Below are positions 1 through 7,643 of a stretch of DNA of 64,000 bases, piece by piece. This DNA is from Bradyrhizobium arachidis. Lineage in GTDB: Bacteria > Pseudomonadota > Alphaproteobacteria > Rhizobiales > Xanthobacteraceae. Location: assembly GCF_015291705.1 (NCBI RefSeq), contig NZ_CP030050.1, positions 248,001 through 312,000 of the forward strand, read 5' to 3'. Numbering within the stretch: position 1 is the first letter of the stretch; the number at the start of each line of letters is the position of its first letter. The notes below the pieces were generated by a model. It was not told the origin of the DNA. It was given only the letters and a program-made list of their open reading frames with translations, and made no database searches. Position numbers and translations under genes: made by a program.

Positions 1-28
1 CTTTTCTTTTGCGCGCGGTCAAAAAGAA

Positions 29-56
29 AGGGGCTCCAACTTGCGCTGGAGCCCCT
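29..56 (-). terminator. Intrinsic terminator of amtB1
   Basis: Ten-base-pair perfect stem (29-38 pairs with 47-56, outer sequence AGGGGCTCCA) with an eight-base loop. Read on the minus strand it is followed by a T-rich run (TTTCTTTTT), which is the intrinsic terminator pattern. It lies about 80 bases beyond the amtB1 stop codon. Confidence 0.85.
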
Positions 57-139
57 CAACGGTCGGGGCATTGCCGGGTATGTGCCCAAACCGTAGTTGT
101 GGACGCGGTCCCCTAGGAGACCGCGCCCGGGAGGAGAGG

Positions 140-1588
140 TTACATGTTGTAGGCGCGCTCGGTGTGCTCGGTGATGTCGAGGCCTTCACGCTCGCTCTCG
201 ACATTGGCGCGGAGGCCAACGATCACGTCGACGACCTTGTAGAGGATCGCCGAACCGACGCCCGACCACACCAGCGTGGTGCCGACAGCCTTGAGCTGGG
301 ACAGCATCTGCACGGCGAAGTCGTAATCGGCAACCTTGGGCGGGATCGCGGTGTAGTCGATGATGCCCGCACCACCGAGAGCCGGATTGACCAGGATGCC
401 GGTGCCGAGCGCGCCGACGATGCCGCCGATGCAGTGCACGCCGAACACGTCGAGGCTGTCATCGTAGCCGAGCGCGTTCTTCACGACGGTGCAGAAGAAC
501 AGGCAGACCACGCCGACCACGAGACCGAGGACGATCGCGCCCATGACACCGGAGAAGCCGGCGGCAGGCGTGACGGCCACGAGGCCCGCGACAGCGCCGG
601 AGATGACGCCGAGCACCGACGGGTGACCCTTCACGATCCACTCCGCGAACATCCACGACAGCGCGGCGGCCGCGGTGGCGACGAAGGAGTTGGTCATGGC
701 GAGGGCGGCGCCGCCGTTGGCTTCGAGGTTGGAGCCGGCGTTGAAGCCGAACCAGCCGACCCAGAGCAGCGAGGCGCCGATCATCGACATGGTCAGCGAG
801 TGCGGAGCCATCAGCTCCTTGCCGTAACCGACGCGCTTGCCGATCAGGAGAGCGCCGACGAGGCCTGCGATGCCGGCGTTGATGTGCACCACGGTGCCGC
901 CGGCGAAGTCGATCGCGCCTGCCTTGAAGATCCAGCCAGCATCGGCGTTGATCTCGTCGAGCTTGGCCTGCGCCGCGGTCTTCGCCGCCGCGTCAGTGGC
1001 AGCAGCAAGAGCCTTGGCCGCATCCTGGATCGCGTCCGGGCCGGGCCAGTACCAGACCATGTGCGCGATCGGGAAGTAGATCAGCGTGACCCAGAGCGGG
1101 ATGAAGAGCGCGATCGCCGAGAACTTCATGCGCTCGGCGAAGGCGCCGACGATGAGGGCGGGCGTGATCGCCGCGAAGGTCATCTGGAAGCACATGTAGA
1201 TGAGCTCCGAGATGTTGGCGTCGACCGAGAAGGTCGCGGCCTTCGAGTCGGTGGTGACACCCATCATGAAGGCCTTGGAGAAGCCGCCGATGAAGTCGGA
1301 GCCGCCCGTGAAGGCGAGGCTGTAGCCGTACACGGCCCAGATCACGGTGACGACGCAGACGGTGTAGAACACCTGCATCAGCACCGAGAGCATGTTCTTG
1401 GAACGGACGAGACCGCCGTAGAACAGCGCGAGGCCGGGGATCGTCATCAACAGCACGAGCACTGTCGATGTCAGCATCCAGGCGTTGTCTCCCTTGTTGA
1501 CCGTTGGCTCGGCGTAGGCTGCGGTCGCAGCGAACAGGCCGACTGCGAGAGCCGCCAATCCCGCGCCATAGGGACGCTTAAACGTCAT
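140..1588 (-). CDS. amtB: Ammonium transporter AmtB (copy 1)
   Basis: Inner-membrane ammonium channel/transporter, 482 aa. The N-terminus is a signal peptide ending near AAYAEP, followed by the Amt opening (AWMLTSTVLVLLMTIPGLALFYGGL). The two pore histidine contexts are visible (GGTVVHINAGIAGLVGALL and DVFGVHCIGGIVGALGTGI). I chose the ATG at 1588, not the ORF start at 1672, because AGGAG lies a proper distance upstream and the signal peptide begins there. Compared with the second copy at 3733-5034 it carries an extra Ala/Lys/Asp-rich loop of about 40 residues after the VWYWPGPDA segment, probably periplasmic. It follows glnK1 by 37 bases, so GlnK can be expected to gate it according to nitrogen status. 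Confidence 0.95.
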   Translation of the reverse strand: MTFKRPYGAGLAALAVGLFAATAAYAEPTVNKGDNAWMLTSTVLVLLMTIPGLALFYGGLVRSKNMLSVLMQVFYTVCVVTVIWAVYGYSLAFTGGSDFIGGFSKAFMMGVTTDSKAATFSVDANISELIYMCFQMTFAAITPALIVGAFAERMKFSAIALFIPLWVTLIYFPIAHMVWYWPGPDAIQDAAKALAAATDAAAKTAAQAKLDEINADAGWIFKAGAIDFAGGTVVHINAGIAGLVGALLIGKRVGYGKELMAPHSLTMSMIGASLLWVGWFGFNAGSNLEANGGAALAMTNSFVATAAAALSWMFAEWIVKGHPSVLGVISGAVAGLVAVTPAAGFSGVMGAIVLGLVVGVVCLFFCTVVKNALGYDDSLDVFGVHCIGGIVGALGTGILVNPALGGAGIIDYTAIPPKVADYDFAVQMLSQLKAVGTTLVWSGVGSAILYKVVDVIVGLRANVESEREGLDITEHTERAYNM

Positions 1589-1625
1589 TTTATTCACTCC
1601 TGATTGGATAAGGTTGAGCGCGAAA

Positions 1626-2063
<438 letters not shown>

Positions 2064-2068
2064 TTAGA

Positions 2069-2084
2069 ATCAAATGCCGTGCCA
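2069..2084 (-). promoter_or_regulatory. Sigma-54-like promoter of glnK1-amtB1
   Basis: On the minus strand the sequence is TGGCACGGCATTTGAT. This matches the sigma-54 pattern TGGCACG-N4-TTGCW except that the -12 GC is GA. It lies about 105 bases upstream of the glnK1 start. The location fits the usual NtrC/RpoN control of glnK-amtB. The site is seen; the function is inferred. Confidence 0.6.
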
Positions 2085-2365
2085 GATCGGGCGCATTGCC
2101 TAACGGACTATGAAAACGGGTGTTTTCGCGCTCGACGGGTATTGCGCTGCAGTGCGCTAATACGTCGCGCTCAAAACGTGGTCAGATCTGCTTAAAATGT
2201 GAGCACGACAGGCTGCCGACACAATGTTGCTCATGTGTCGGGCAGCCCAAAGGTATCAGCTTAGGGGGTGAGGGGCGCGCTGAGCCGCAAAATATCGAGC
2301 CTAGGCGCCGGTGCCCACGCGATACGCGCAACCGATCATGCAGATGAGCGGCCGCAGGCGGAGTG
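2085..2365. other. Intergenic region without recognised gene
   Basis: This stretch lies between the clpP-like stop codon and the glnK1 promoter. The open frames in it have unconvincing composition and no family resemblance. Upstream activator sites for NtrC may lie here (for example the GCGCTGCAGTGCGC stretch near 2145-2158), but I could not match a full NtrC consensus. Confidence 0.4.
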
Positions 2366-2968
2366 TCAGGCAGCATCGCGCGCTGCAAAAACCCGATCGA
2401 TCAATCCCCATTCGACCCCCTGCTGCGCGGTCATGAAGTGGTCGCGGTCCAAGGTCCGCTCCACCTCCGCCTCGGAGCGCCCGCAATGCTGCGCATAGAG
2501 CCGGATGAGGCGCCGCTTGGTTTCCTGCATCTCGTTGGCATGGATCAGGACGTCGGAAGCCTGGCCCTGAAAGCCGCCGAGCGGCTGATGCACGTGAAGG
2601 CTTGCATTGGGCAAGGCGGCGCGGTGACCGGGCTCGCCGGCCATCAGCAGGAACGAGCCCATCGAGCGCGCGGTGCCCATGCACAGCGTATGGACCGGCG
2701 CCTTGATGAACTGCATGGTGTCGTACATCGCAAGTCCAGAGGTGACCACGCCGCCGTAGGAATTGATGTAGAGATTGATCGGCCGGCTCGGATTCTCCGC
2801 TTCCAGGAACAAGAGCTGCGCGCAGACCAGTCCGGACATCGCGTCATTGACCTCGCCGTTGAGGAAGATGATGCGCTCGCGCAGGAGCCGCGAATAGATG
2901 TCGAAGGATCGTTCGCCGCGCGCCGATTGTTCGACGACCATAGGGACGAGCTGAAGCATGTCGCGCAT
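2366..2968 (-). CDS. ClpP-family serine protease (secondary paralogue)
   Basis: ATP-dependent Clp protease proteolytic subunit family, 200 aa. The triad is intact: Ser102 in TARSMGSF, His127 in HVHQPLGG and Asp176 in DRDHFM. It departs from housekeeping ClpP at the N-terminus ([29 protein letters not shown] is close, but without a propeptide) and reads MGTARSMGS where GQAASMGA is usual. No clpX or tig is adjacent, so it is probably the extra ClpP found in many Rhizobiales rather than the clpP-clpX copy. The start at 2968 is supported by GGAGG. Its unfoldase partner is unknown. Confidence 0.88.
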   Translation of the reverse strand: MRDMLQLVPMVVEQSARGERSFDIYSRLLRERIIFLNGEVNDAMSGLVCAQLLFLEAENPSRPINLYINSYGGVVTSGLAMYDTMQFIKAPVHTLCMGTARSMGSFLLMAGEPGHRAALPNASLHVHQPLGGFQGQASDVLIHANEMQETKRRLIRLYAQHCGRSEAEVERTLDRDHFMTAQQGVEWGLIDRVFAARDAA

Positions 2969-3009
2969 CGGCGACCTCCATGTCTACGGGTGATGAAGTC
3001 TTGTTGGGG

Positions 3010-3366
3010 TTAAGCGGCCGCGCGCATCAGGCAGCAATTGCTGTTGGCCGGCTGCGGCAGCTTCGTTCGATCGTCGCAGGCTAGCTGGATGATGCGGAAG
3101 CGGGTGCCGCCGTCCTCGTTCGGCTCGATCCGGAAAATGACGTGGCTCTCTCGATACGGCGGCTCGGAATCGCGTAGCCGGTAGCGCACCTCTTCGCCAG
3201 GGATCGCTGATTCCGGCTCGGCGCCCGCAAGGTCGCAATCCGGCAGCCAGCGCTCGCGCAATTCAGGAATGGTCACGGCGCGCCAGACCTTTGCCGGCGG
3301 CGCATCGAAATCATATTCGAGCACGAGGTTTGCGTCGGGATGATCAGGTTTCGCGGCGTCGCTCAT
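3010..3366 (-). CDS. SRPBCC (AHSA1-type) domain protein
   Basis: Protein of 118 aa with the START-like/AHSA1 opening (LVLEYDFDAPPAKVWRAVTIPELRERWL), a fold that binds hydrophobic ligands. The C-terminal helix is rather short compared with AHSA1 proteins of 140-160 aa. It begins 12 bases after the ArsR gene ends, so the two form an operon. ArsR-SRPBCC pairs are common in alphaproteobacteria, with the regulator controlling its partner. The ligand is unknown. Confidence 0.85.
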   Translation of the reverse strand: MSDAAKPDHPDANLVLEYDFDAPPAKVWRAVTIPELRERWLPDCDLAGAEPESAIPGEEVRYRLRDSEPPYRESHVIFRIEPNEDGGTRFRIIQLACDDRTKLPQPANSNCCLMRAAA

Positions 3367-3378
3367 TGATCCCTGTCC

Positions 3379-3693
3379 TTATTGATCCATGTCCTTCAAG
3401 AGATCGGCGAGTGCTTCCATGCGCTTCGGCCAGTAGGCGCGGTAGCGCGCGAGCCATGTCCCGATGGCGGCGATCCCGTCCGGATCGACCTCGTAATTCA
3501 CAAAGCGGCCTTGCCGCTGCTCGCGCACGAGCCCCGCCGCACGCAGCACCGAAAGATGCTGCGACATCGCCGGCTGGCTGATCTCCAATCCGTCGCGCAA
3601 GGCGCTGGCATTCAGGCTTCCGCCAGCGAGCTTCTCAAAGACTTTTCGGCGCGTCGGGTCGGCGAGTGCCTTGAAGATGTCGGCTTCGATCAT
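3379..3693 (-). CDS. ArsR-family transcriptional regulator
   Basis: Winged-helix regulator of 104 aa. The opening IFKALADPTRRKVFEKLAGG and the recognition helix ISQPAMSQHLSVLRAAGLVREQRQGRFVNYEV are typical of the SdpR/metal-independent branch. No CxC metal-binding motif is present, so metal sensing is unlikely. It shares a transcript with the downstream SRPBCC protein. A 9-bp inverted repeat directly before the start codon (3698-3721) is the likely autoregulatory operator. No Shine-Dalgarno is apparent before the ATG, so the mRNA may be leaderless or poorly translated. Confidence 0.93.
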   Translation of the reverse strand: MIEADIFKALADPTRRKVFEKLAGGSLNASALRDGLEISQPAMSQHLSVLRAAGLVREQRQGRFVNYEVDPDGIAAIGTWLARYRAYWPKRMEALADLLKDMDQ

Positions 3694-3697
3694 GACA

Positions 3698-3721
3698 ACA
3701 CATAAGCATTTACTTATGTGT
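3698..3721. promoter_or_regulatory. Probable ArsR operator (inverted repeat)
   Basis: Perfect dyad ACACATAAG-N6-CTTATGTGT lying 4 bases upstream of the arsR start codon and ending 12 bases before the amtB2 stop codon. The ATAAG-N6-CTTAT core is of the type bound by ArsR/SmtB-family repressors. The sequence is seen; binding is inferred. Confidence 0.7.
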
Positions 3722-3732
3722 CGTGCAAGCCC

Positions 3733-5034
3733 TTACTGCAAGGCCTCGCCGTGCTGGGTGATGTCGAGACCCTCGAGCTCCTGCTCACGGGAGACGCGCA
3801 GGGGTACGAACAGGGCGACCAGCTTGAGCAGGATGAAGCTCACGCCCGCCGCCCAGACGAAGGTGACGGCGACGCCATAGAGCTGGATCAGGAGCTGCTG
3901 CGGATGGCCCTCGATCAGGCCGGCGGTGCCGCCGATCGCGCTGGTTGCGAACACGCCGGCCAGAAGCGTGCCGGTCAGTCCGCCAATGCCGTGGACGCCG
4001 AACACGTCGAGCGAGTCGTCATAGTTGAAGCGATGCTTCAGCCAGGTACAGGCCCAGTAGCAGACCGCGCCGGCGGCGATGCCGATAACGATGCCGTGCC
4101 ACGGCGCGACGAAGCCGGAGGCCGGCGTGATAGTGCCGAGGCCTGCGACCGCGCCGGAGATCATGCCGAGCACGGAAGGCTTGCGCCGGGTCGACCATTC
4201 GATCGCGCCCCAGGTCAGCGCGCCGGAGCAGGCGGCAAGATGCGTCGCGATGATCGCCATCACCGCGCGCGAATTGGCCGCGCCCGCCGAGCCGCCGTTG
4301 AAGCCGAACCAGCCGACCCACAACAGGCCGGTGCCCATCACCGCGAGCGACAGATCGAACGGCGAGAGATTTTCGGTGCCGTAGCCGTGGCGGCGTCCCA
4401 TCACCTTGGCGGCGACGAGGCCGGCGGTGCCGGCCGACAGATGCACGACGAGGCCGCCGGCGAAATCCATCACGCCCATGCTGGCGAGGAAGCCGCCGCC
4501 CCACACCCAATGCGCCAGCGGAATGTAGACGAAGATGAACCAGGCGACAGAGAACAGCAGATAAGCGGAGAACCGCATCCGGTCGGCGACCGAGCCTGCG
4601 ACCAGCGCCACCGTGATGATGGCGAACGTCATCTGGTACAGCATGAACAGCGATTCCGGGATCGTCTTCGCCGCCGGATTGACGCTATCCATGGTCATGC
4701 CCGCGAGGAACCAGCGGTCGAGCGAGCCGATCCAGGGGCCGTCGCCGACGAAGCACAGCGAATAGCCGAACGCGACCCAGAGAATCGAGATGATCGTCAC
4801 CGCGGCGAGGCTCTGCGCCATGGTGGCGAGCACGTTCTTCTTGCGCACCATGCCGGAGTAGAACAGCGCCAGCCCGGGGATCGTCATCATCAGCACCAGC
4901 GCGGTGGCAACGATCATCCAGGCGGTGTCGGCGGTGTTGATCTCGGAGCTTGCTGCATGCGCCGGCGCAGCCAAAGCGAACACGAATCCGATCGGCGCAG
5001 CCAAAGCGGCCGCGCGGCGCAACAATCCCGCCAT
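3733..5034 (-). CDS. amtB: Ammonium transporter AmtB (copy 2)
   Basis: Second Amt-family ammonium channel, 433 aa. It has a signal peptide (MAGLLRRAAALAAPIGFVFALAAPAHA), then the family opening AWMIVATALVLMMTIPGLALFYSGMV, with pore histidines in GGLVVHLSAGTAGLVAAKV and DVFGVHGIGGLTGTLLAGV. It lacks the long loop of copy 1 and is near the usual length for bacterial Amt. It lies 128 bases downstream of glnK2 on the same strand. The C-terminal tail (EQELEGLDITQHGEALQ) resembles the GlnK-interacting tail of copy 1 (EREGLDITEHTERAYNM), so both are probably P-II regulated. Confidence 0.95.
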   Translation of the reverse strand: MAGLLRRAAALAAPIGFVFALAAPAHAASSEINTADTAWMIVATALVLMMTIPGLALFYSGMVRKKNVLATMAQSLAAVTIISILWVAFGYSLCFVGDGPWIGSLDRWFLAGMTMDSVNPAAKTIPESLFMLYQMTFAIITVALVAGSVADRMRFSAYLLFSVAWFIFVYIPLAHWVWGGGFLASMGVMDFAGGLVVHLSAGTAGLVAAKVMGRRHGYGTENLSPFDLSLAVMGTGLLWVGWFGFNGGSAGAANSRAVMAIIATHLAACSGALTWGAIEWSTRRKPSVLGMISGAVAGLGTITPASGFVAPWHGIVIGIAAGAVCYWACTWLKHRFNYDDSLDVFGVHGIGGLTGTLLAGVFATSAIGGTAGLIEGHPQQLLIQLYGVAVTFVWAAGVSFILLKLVALFVPLRVSREQELEGLDITQHGEALQ

Positions 5035-5162
5035 GTCATTTCCCCCGGCATCAATTGGCGTCGCACGCTGCGGCGTCGTTGCCCGGTGCGATCGAAAGGT
5101 TCAAAGCGTTTTCAAGCGAAGTGGATACCAGTTCGCGTGAAGAAAACGCGTCAAACAAGAAT

Positions 5163-5552
<390 letters not shown>

Positions 5553-5738
5553 TCAATCTGGCATCTTTCCGGGCAAATGGCATAAAAAAGTTGCAGGTTG
5601 AAGCGGAAAAACGTTTGGCCGTGTGAACGGCCGCCTCTGTACAGGGCAGCCGTTCATCATTCACAATGCATTTTTGGCATGGATGCGGTGAACCTGCGCC
5701 TGTCGAGCGGTACATAAGTATTTTGAGGGGGACGCTTC

Positions 5739-6632
5739 ATGGCAAGTTGGTTTTACGCGGCTGAGGGCAAGCAGCAGGGGCCGTTCCAGGAAGGGCAATT
5801 CCGCGATCTGGTCGCGCAAGGAATCGTGCGGCCGGATACGCTGGTGTGGTCCGAGGGCATGGCCGGCTGGCAGAAGGCTGCCGAAATCCCCGGCCTGATC
5901 GGAGGCGGCGGCGGAGCGCCGCCGATGGTCCCGGCCGGCGGTCCGCCGATGATGGGTGGCGGAGCTTATGCTGGCGGCGGCGCTGGCGCCGGCGGAGCAC
6001 TCGCGGTCGATTTCGGCATCCTCGAGTTCACCTGGCGAACGATCGTGATGGTGATCGCCTCGTGCTTCATCATCCCGATCCCGTGGGTGTTCGTCTGGTA
6101 CACGAAGTGGATCGTGTCCTGCGTGAAGGTCCCGGGACGTCCGAACCTCAGCTTCACTGGCAATGCGATGACGCTGGTGCCGTGGTTCTTCGGCTTCATC
6201 GTGCTGGCGATCGTGATTGGCTACATCGGCAGCCAGCTGCTCAGCAATTTGCTGTTCATCGTGCAGATCGTACTCTACTGGCTCCTGATCAAATGGATGG
6301 TCGAGAACCTCGCCTCCAACGGGCAGCCGCTCGGCCTCAGCTTCTCCGGCTCGGTCTGGGCCTATATCGGCTGGAATCTGCTGTTCGCGATCTCGATCAT
6401 CACAATCATCGGCTGGGCTTGGGTCGCCGCGGCCCAGATGCGCTGGTTCTGCCGCAGCGTCGAAGGCACGCGCCGCGAGATCGTGTTCAAGGGCAGCGGT
6501 CTCGGGATTCTCTGGCGCGGAATCGTGGCAGCGATCCTGTGCAGCCTGATCATCCCGATCCCGTGGGTGTATCGCTGGATCATGAACTGGTTCGCATCGC
6601 AGACCGAACTCGCTCCGCGCGGGTCGCTCTAA
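5739..6632 (+). CDS. GYF_2-domain membrane protein
   Basis: Protein of 297 aa. Residues 1-55 form a GYF_2 (DUF4339) domain: WFYAAEGKQQGPFQEGQFRDLV, with LVWSEGMAGWQKA. A Gly/Pro-rich linker (about 60-88) follows, then a hydrophobic region with about six membrane segments. The motif IIPIPWV occurs twice, near residues 108 and 268, each followed by an aromatic/basic stretch, which suggests an internal duplication. The C-terminal part resembles DUF898-type membrane proteins only loosely. RBS GAGGGGG precedes the ATG. GYF_2 domains are thought to bind peptides and often cap bacterial membrane proteins; the function here is unknown. Confidence 0.8.
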   Translation: MASWFYAAEGKQQGPFQEGQFRDLVAQGIVRPDTLVWSEGMAGWQKAAEIPGLIGGGGGAPPMVPAGGPPMMGGGAYAGGGAGAGGALAVDFGILEFTWRTIVMVIASCFIIPIPWVFVWYTKWIVSCVKVPGRPNLSFTGNAMTLVPWFFGFIVLAIVIGYIGSQLLSNLLFIVQIVLYWLLIKWMVENLASNGQPLGLSFSGSVWAYIGWNLLFAISIITIIGWAWVAAAQMRWFCRSVEGTRREIVFKGSGLGILWRGIVAAILCSLIIPIPWVYRWIMNWFASQTELAPRGSL

Positions 6633-6701
6633 GCATGGTCCGGTAAGCCATCAGCGCGAATTATCGCGTTTATGGCGATCGGGCTTTTCCGCGCGGATGT
6701 A

Positions 6702-7478
6702 TCAGGCGTGGATCGCCAGCTGTGGAGCGATCGCTTCCGCCACGGTGCGCATGTCTCGCGCAAGCGCCAGCGAGGTTGCGCGGTCCAGCTGGCTGCCGAG
6801 GCCGACGGCCGCGATCGTGTGCGAGATCGTTCCCTTCGCGTTCAGGACCGGCACCGCGACGATCGTGACGCCGGCAATGTAATTGCCGCGATCGATGCTG
6901 AAACCCTGCTTGCGCACCTGATCGACTTCCTTGCGCCAGGCCTCGAAGGTCGGCGCGTTATGCCAGCGCAGCAGGCGAAAGCGCTTTTCGATCTCCTTCT
7001 CCGGCTGGCCGCTGAAGGCGGCGACGCAGCGTCCCGTGGCGCTGATCAGCGCCGGAAAGCGGCTTCCGATGTCGACATGAAGCCGCACCGGCGCCTGACT
7101 GCGCGCCAGCGCGACGACGATCATGTTGTCGAGGTCCGGCACCTCGACGCCGATCGCAGTGACGCCGTATCGGCCTGAAAGCTCCTCGAGCTTCGGCCGC
7201 ATCAGGCTGGGAAAATCGGCATTCTCGAGCACCGCGCGCGCCAGCGGCAGCATGCCGACGCCGAGGCTGTAGCGCTTGGTCTGCGGATCGACCTGGAGCA
7301 GATCTTCCGCCAGCAGCGCGCGCACGATGTGCAGTGCGGTGCTCGGCACCAGCTCGAGCGTGTCCGCGATCGCCTTGAGACTCTGCGGCGCGGGATTGCG
7401 GCTGAGCAGGCGGAGGATGGCGACCGCGCGCGTGACCGCGGGCACGGCGCGGACGCGGGGTGATTTGGGATTCGGCAT
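6702..7478 (-). CDS. IclR-family transcriptional regulator
   Basis: Regulator of 258 aa from the ATG at 7478; an in-frame ATG at 7568 would add 30 unconserved residues. The winged-helix part is AVTRAVAILRLLSRNPAPQSLKAIADTLELVPSTALHIVRAL, followed by the IclR effector domain (YGVTAIGVEVPDLDNMIVVALARS, later ISATGRCVAAFSG and YIAGVTIVAVPVLNAKGTI). It is divergent from the acyl-CoA ligase operon, with a perfect AATTGTA-N4-TACAATT dyad in the shared promoter region. It probably controls that operon in response to the pathway substrate (inference). Confidence 0.93.
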   Translation of the reverse strand: MPNPKSPRVRAVPAVTRAVAILRLLSRNPAPQSLKAIADTLELVPSTALHIVRALLAEDLLQVDPQTKRYSLGVGMLPLARAVLENADFPSLMRPKLEELSGRYGVTAIGVEVPDLDNMIVVALARSQAPVRLHVDIGSRFPALISATGRCVAAFSGQPEKEIEKRFRLLRWHNAPTFEAWRKEVDQVRKQGFSIDRGNYIAGVTIVAVPVLNAKGTISHTIAAVGLGSQLDRATSLALARDMRTVAEAIAPQLAIHA

Positions 7479-7579
7479 GATCGTATCGGTACAACAGCGG
7501 CCGGAGCGCAACAACACTGTCTCGTCGAAGCACAGATCGTCGTCGTCGCGGCGCAGCGCGTTCGTCATCGATTCAGTCT

Positions 7580-7597
7580 AATTGTACATATACAATT
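7580..7597. promoter_or_regulatory. Probable IclR operator
   Basis: Perfect inverted repeat AATTGTA-CATA-TACAATT in the divergent intergenic region between the iclR-type gene and the acyl-CoA ligase. It is AT-rich in a GC-rich context and lies just upstream of the likely -35 box of the operon. The position fits a repressor or activator site. Assignment to the adjacent IclR protein is inferred. Confidence 0.65.
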
Positions 7598-7608
7598 CGT
7601 AGTGCTAT

Positions 7609-7636
7609 TTGACAATTAACGTGGCGTCGGTATCTT
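7609..7636 (+). promoter_or_regulatory. Sigma-70 promoter of the acyl-CoA ligase operon, probably leaderless
   Basis: TTGACA at 7609-7614 is followed, after a 16-base spacer, by TATCTT at 7631-7636. Transcription would start about 7 bases later, at or next to the ATG at 7644. No Shine-Dalgarno precedes that ATG. Both points suggest a leaderless mRNA. Confidence 0.55.
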
Positions 7637-7643
7637 GCCGGCC

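Noticed and set aside
5580..5600. TGGCATAAAAAAGTTGCAGG as a sigma-54 promoter near glnK2.
   Set aside because: The GG to GC distance is two bases too long and it points away from glnK2.
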